Source: Chromobotia macracanthus (lineage: Eukaryota; Chordata; Actinopteri; Cypriniformes; Botiidae). Taken from it: a stretch of DNA of 64,000 nucleotides. Both the position numbers and the translations under genes were made by a program. Shown piece after piece: positions 59,063 through 64,000 of this stretch. The number at the start of each line of letters is the position of its first letter. Position 1 is the first letter of the stretch. The stretch covers positions 1,032,501 through 1,096,500 of the forward strand of contig JAZGTH010000075.1 in the NCBI GenBank assembly GCA_036877525.1. Direction: 5' to 3'. The notes beneath the pieces are model-generated. The model worked only from the letters and a program-made list of their open reading frames with translations, had not been told where the DNA came from and did not search any database.

Positions 59063-61469
59063 ATTTGTCTCTGTCTCAGACCACTCTACAAGAATCTGCA
59101 AACCTGTCTCACGCTCTGAAACCCCATGCAGAACACAATCATACATTTCTGCTGTTTGCAGTCAGGATAACAGCTGTGTTCAAACGAAGTGCTCAAACGA
59201 AATCACTCAACTTTACAGACATCTCACTGTTAATAAACAGTGTGTAAACTGAACGTTTAGACAGTTAGCACCGACACTAGCAACTGTTGAGGGGAATTTC
59301 AGCAAATTGTGAGAGCAAAATACAATCTAGGACAATGAAAAGATCATTTTATCATCAGGGCCTTTAAGAACACCGTAAAATTGGGAGGTGAAAAACTAAA
59401 TGTCAGATTTAATTAATGTTCATTATTCTTGACTCTGGAACACTTGTGTAAGAAGGAAATGTGTGTAGAGACTCTGAGGTTTATCAGAGCTGCACCTTGT
59501 GAATTTATCGCACTAATGCTGTAAATACAGTTTAATATCTATTGAACCTCCAACAATTTTCTTGGCTTTTATAATGTATTTAAAGTTGCTGGATTTTAAA
59601 TGACTGTCACTGGCCCAGAGGATCACTACTGTGTTTCTATGCCAATATTCATCACATAAATCACTGCAAACCAGATCTCTTCCAGATCAGTTCTATTACA
59701 GACCAGTTCTTCTTCAGCACCAGATCTCCATCACTCCAGAGTTCTCTTTTAAAAGTTTAGATGTGAGATTACTGGGGTGTTTTTCTCAGGAGAAATATCT
59801 GAGCAGTAGGAGACTTCAGCACAAATTGACTCTAATCTAATTCTCAGCTGTTAAGTCGCAGGTCAGATGTGATTCAGGAAAACAATGTACTTACGGATTT
59901 GTGCCAAATAAACAGACTTTTAAAAGCATGAAGAGAGAGCTTCCCATATATTTAGTTGTTGTCATCCAATCAAACTATAGAGCAGAAGAATGTCTGACCT
60001 AGATTTAATAAGTGTTTAAAAGTCAAAGGTTCACAAATGAAAATACTTCTGTTTTGCTTCTATCTTTTTGTTTATTTCTAGGTTTAAATTAGATTTCTCA
60101 CCTCAGATTTTTATTGTAGACTTCTGAACCTCGACACACACTGCAGAACATCCAAACAGAAAACAGAGAGGTGAGCTGCATCTACTAAGTGTGTCACACC
60201 TCCTGTCACAGGCTAAATGGGAGCTCAGTTCAAACACAAGGGTGAAGAGTCACACTCATAAACAAACATCCATCCAAACCTTTCTGTTAATGTCATCCAG
60301 GATCCCTCCAGCCAGCCCTGAGCTGCGGGAAACACCAGCACAGCCACAGGACCGTCAGGAAACTGCGCGTTTCTGCAGCGTCAATTAGAAAATTCATCAG
60401 GAGACAAGACAGACAAACTAATAAACGTGATCACAGACACTTGAACTAAACATGCAATGAAACGATTGGCTTGTTACTGCAGACAGATTGACCCATTAGT
60501 CATCGCACTTTGAGGTGTCATCTGAAATCAGGCCGCAGAGATCTTACTGCTGATGTTACGTGTTGGTTTCAGGAGAATAGCTCGACACTGTTATGTATTA
60601 AAGACCCCCATCGACTGTTTAGTGTGATTTAAGGATGGCTTGATTTCCTCATTGCTGCAGGAGAGAGGAAATTGCCTGCAGGATAATGAAGCAATTAAAA
60701 CACAGAACACAGAAAAAGAGCAGCCTTATATTAAACCTGTATAGAGACAATTACAGAGAGACTTCCTGTGTTAGAAAGACAGAACCACATAGACAGAGAG
60801 AGACAGACAGACAAACAGAGAGAGAGAGACAGACAGAGACAGACATGCTCACACACACACACGCTGCTTCAGGGGACGTCAGCTGTCCAGCGTTATGGAA
60901 AGATGTGTACAGAGTAGTGTGTGTTTGTGAACACACTGCTCCAGATAACACCTTATAAAGCACCTGTCACTCTGAAGTGTTTGCCTTCAGCTAGACCAGC
61001 AGCAGGATACACACACTACACACACACACACAAATAATTGGCTCTTTGCTTGTAGACTTAAACTGGAACCTCAAATGTCAAACCTCAGTCCTGTGGAGAA
61101 AGTTTGAACTCTAACTATCAGTGCTCAGACTTCTGCATCTGTCTGAGGTTTCTCTTCTGGAAAGTTCACAAGGATATTAATTATATTTCATACAGATGTG
61201 CTAACCTCTGCCTACAGCTACAAACACTGGCTGTAAAACATTTATCTGAACAGAACCTCACAGGATGTGTTGGGTTGTGTAAGCCCATGAATACTGAAGT
61301 AATGTGTGTAGAATTTAACATCATTCCACTTCATCTAAATCTGGGGCTAGTTGCCACACATATTACTCTGGTAAATATTACTTATTGTAGATTTACTTAA
61401 ATCAATTTCTGTATGTATTTACTAGAAAATAACTTCAGCATTGAACAGTTCTTGACCAAGGAAAAGAAT
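59063..61469. other. Non-coding tract, partly conserved-looking
   Basis: No gene supported. The stretch 60390-60690 is unique and balanced in composition, with homeodomain-type attag/caatta words (for example ccattagtcat, gaagcaattaaaa), and could be a conserved enhancer. A (GACA)-like microsatellite is at 60793-60845. Confidence 0.4.
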
Positions 61470-61474
61470 GTAGT

Positions 61475-61940
61475 TGTAAGGGGGCTGAGGCAGAAGCTGA
61501 AGCAGGATCCAGTTGCGGATGTTTATTGGGGTTATCCATAATCAAAGTCGAAAGTACAGGCAAAGGGTCGTAATACACATAGACAGTCCAACCATGCAAC
61601 ACAACAAAAGGGAGAGACGTAAATCAGAGGTCGTAAATCCAGGCAGAGAATCAATATCTAAACAAACAGTCCAATCCAGGTGTCAAACAAAGGGGGTAGG
61701 CAAAAATCAGAAAACGAGAACCAAACAATAGGTAAAACACAGGAAAGCAGGCAGTAAAAGAGAATGCTTAGTAGTCAGGTGTAAAGCTGGCAATACTTCG
61801 CAAAATGGCCCTGTGGCAGCAAGGTTATATATAGATGCCAAACAGGAAGTAAGTTCAGAGTTCAAAGTTCAGAGTTCAGCAGAGGGAGCATGAGCAGTCA
61901 GTATTCCGGTGAGGGCTCCCTCTGCTGGCGTGATGTTACA
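61475..61940 (-). mobile_element. Solo LTR of an LTR retrotransposon, with 5-bp target duplication
   Basis: The 466-bp segment begins TGTAAGGGGG and ends GATGTTACA, so both strands run TG...CA. It is flanked by GTAGT on both sides (61470-61474 and 61941-61945), the 5-bp duplication expected of LTR integration. On the minus strand it has a TATA-like tatatataa (plus 61825-61833) and an AATAAA (plus 61522-61527) in the right order for a U3-R-U5. No internal coding region is present, so it is a recombined solo LTR. Probably Gypsy-like, by resemblance to fish LTRs. Confidence 0.85.
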
Positions 61941-61945
61941 GTAGT

Positions 61946-64000
61946 ACCCACACTTGACCTTCATCGTCTCACTATAGGAGTTTAACTGGAGTAATTAAAC
62001 CTGCTATTAAACTGCTTATGATTGTATGTTTTAGGCTAAATGTAAACAGAACTACTAACTTAACTAACTTCTATTAGTTCTTTTACGCACCATATTACGT
62101 ATAATAGTAAACCGTTATCTAAATACTGTGTGCAGACAGACAGACAGACAAACAGAGATAGACAGACAGACAGAGAGACAGACATGCTCTCTCATACACA
62201 CACTGTGACATGAAATATATATGAAATCTTAATTTAATAGCAGGAAAATCCCTTCATTTGTGTAATTGGTCATTGGACTCATAACCTCAGTTACTGAGAT
62301 TACTTCAGCTCTGTGACAACTAGCCCCATCTCCTCGACATATCTGAGCTTTTCTTCTGTTCTAACACAGTATTATTTTTTGTGTGTGATGAATTATGGAA
62401 ATTGTGGTTACCATGGTAATTTCCATTTAAATCAATATTAAATGTACCATCAGACAGTTTAATAGAAAAGGATGTGTGTTCAGCCAATCAGCTGTCCTGC
62501 TCTCAGCTGTTGTCAGATCTGATTGGTTTGTGTATCTCCTGCTAACACTCATTTGCAAGCTGGATCTTTTTTACCAGCAGACCTCTGCAATCCCAAATCA
62601 CACAATTTATCTCCACAAACAAAGGAAGAGAAAAGTGCCCAGTATATTGGAGGTGAGTCTACAAAGTAATTACATTACTGCACTTGTGGAACAAACACGA
62701 ATCAGCTCACCGTCTCTACAGGCACAAAATATCATTTTTCTTTTGAGGAGCACATTTCTGTGTGTTTAAGTATTAAACTCAAAACTAAGACCTGGTCAAG
62801 CAGAAAAATAATTATGAAAATATTTGCATTTCCCAAAGAAAATACAGGTGTCTGCGAGGAAGAAAAAGTTTCTGGCAGAATTATTGTTTGGAAAGTTGTA
62901 AATGAAGAGAATAAGAGATAATAAAGGAACATCACACAAGCTAGAGCTGCTGTTCTGACTAGAAACATCTTTTCTAAAGAACCTTTATAGACTACATAGA
63001 ACCTTTTGTTCAGCTGAAAGGTTCTACAGATGATAAAGTTTCTTCATGGAACTATACAGCCAAAAATTGTTATTTTAGGGCATCATGAACCACCTTTTTT
63101 AAAGAGTATAAAGGAAACATTTTTGGTTTTCCAAAGAACTTTAAGTCAAAATAATCTACAGTTATTAGAACCTTTTTCCTCTACAAAGACCCTTTTGAGC
63201 AACAGTAAGGTTCTTTGAATGTTGAAGTTTCTTGCCTGATAAAGGAGTTTGAAAGGAGACCTTTGAGGAGTCTTTATTTTTAAGTGTTTAATGGACAAAT
63301 GAAATTATGAATGATACAGTTAACTGGACTTACAGCATCTGTCCACCGCTGTGATCCAGACGCTTCACTCAGTCAATCGTCTCCGGTTCTGAAACAGGGA
63401 AATCTCTTGAACATAAACTGTTAAAAAAATGTTTTTATGAGAAATTATGAACATTCCATCGGTGTAAACAAATGCTTCAATTCTTTCTAAAGATAAAGTT
63501 TACAAAGGACAAAAATTTTTTAGTACAATGAAGTTTCAACAAAGTTGTAAGTTCAAGCTTCAGTTTAGGAGGAGACAGGAAGATTGACAGAACAGAGTCC
63601 AGCAGCAGAGGAGGAACATCTGGAGCTGTTTTTAATCAGATATGAGTGGGAGAGGAGATGAACATCTCACCCAGGTAAACAGAGAGGATCTCCAGCTCTC
63701 CTCACAGGCCCTTTGATGTCTTCTTCAGCACTTTACTGAGGATGTGTGAGATGCCAAAAAGGAGACTTACGGTTTTCAGAACAACACATTTGCATTTGGT
63801 TTCCTCACATCGCTGAAGACACAGTGAATAAGGACTTTCATTTCCATCTGTTCCTCACACACAGCTCCCAAATGTCTTCAGAAGACTCTGCTGTATTTCC
63901 TTACAAAACAAAGGGGTGCTTTAAAGAACCCTGAAATCAACACACTGACCTGAAGAAGTCATCAAGAACTACACACTTACACACTGCAGCACGTGATGTG
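61946..64000. other. Non-coding tract with a decayed MITE
   Basis: A gacagacagacag microsatellite lies at 62135-62185. At 62950-63290 there are repeated aagaacctttatag / aaggttctttgaatg words related to the MITE at 39330. No gene is supported. An exon-like frame at 62581-62652 (before a gtgagt) is too weak to call. Confidence 0.45.

Noticed and set aside
62581..62652. Possible exon before a gtgagt donor
   Set aside because: Only 24 codons, weak acceptor, no homolog recognised and no neighbouring exon.

Overview
The window is vertebrate nuclear DNA, most likely from a teleost fish. All protein genes are split into many short GT-AG exons. The proteins are animal families (diacylglycerol kinase delta, ILKAP phosphatase, an ACAP-type Arf GAP, IWS1 and a Gla-domain clotting protease). 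The intergenic DNA carries transposon ends of types common in fish. I cannot name the species. All exon limits below were read by eye from splice signals, reading-frame phase and protein similarity; no alignment was run.

Layout: (1) 166-9120, plus strand: dgkd, lacking its 5' exons. (2) 10953-11024, minus strand: tRNA-Gly(UCC). (3) 11394-14174, plus: ilkap, complete. (4) 15098-30792, plus: an acap gene, complete, whose first intron is an 8.5-kb minisatellite. (5) 32365-38533, plus: iws1, with two tandem alternative last coding exons and two 1-nt defects. (6) 39564-43088, minus: a protein C-type protease gene (proc), tail-to-tail with iws1, with a tandem repeat inside its linker exon. (7) 43089-64000: a gene-poor tract with large tandem repeats, MITE-like pieces, a solo LTR with target-site duplication, and one orphan exon-like ORF at 56748-56861.

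The genes do not form a pathway. dgkd phosphorylates diacylglycerol, ilkap is a PP2C phosphatase, the ACAP protein bends membranes and inactivates Arf GTPases, iws1 is a transcription elongation factor, and proc is a secreted vitamin-K-dependent protease. DGKD, ILKAP, IWS1 and PROC are all on human chromosome 2, with IWS1 and PROC neighbours, so part of the linkage looks ancestral.

The most distinctive property is the density of tandem repeats that start at or contain splice sites: a 51-bp repeat copying a dgkd 5' splice site 11 times, a 33-bp repeat of splice-like motifs in another dgkd intron, the 29-bp repeat filling acap intron 1, a 25-bp repeat in a later acap intron, a duplicated acceptor in acap, and a repeat inside the proc coding sequence. 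The best candidate for undescribed biology is the pair of mutually exclusive IWS1 C-termini. Several 1-2 nt indels in repeats and genes also suggest imperfect long-read consensus, so frame breaks should not be read as pseudogenes without checking.
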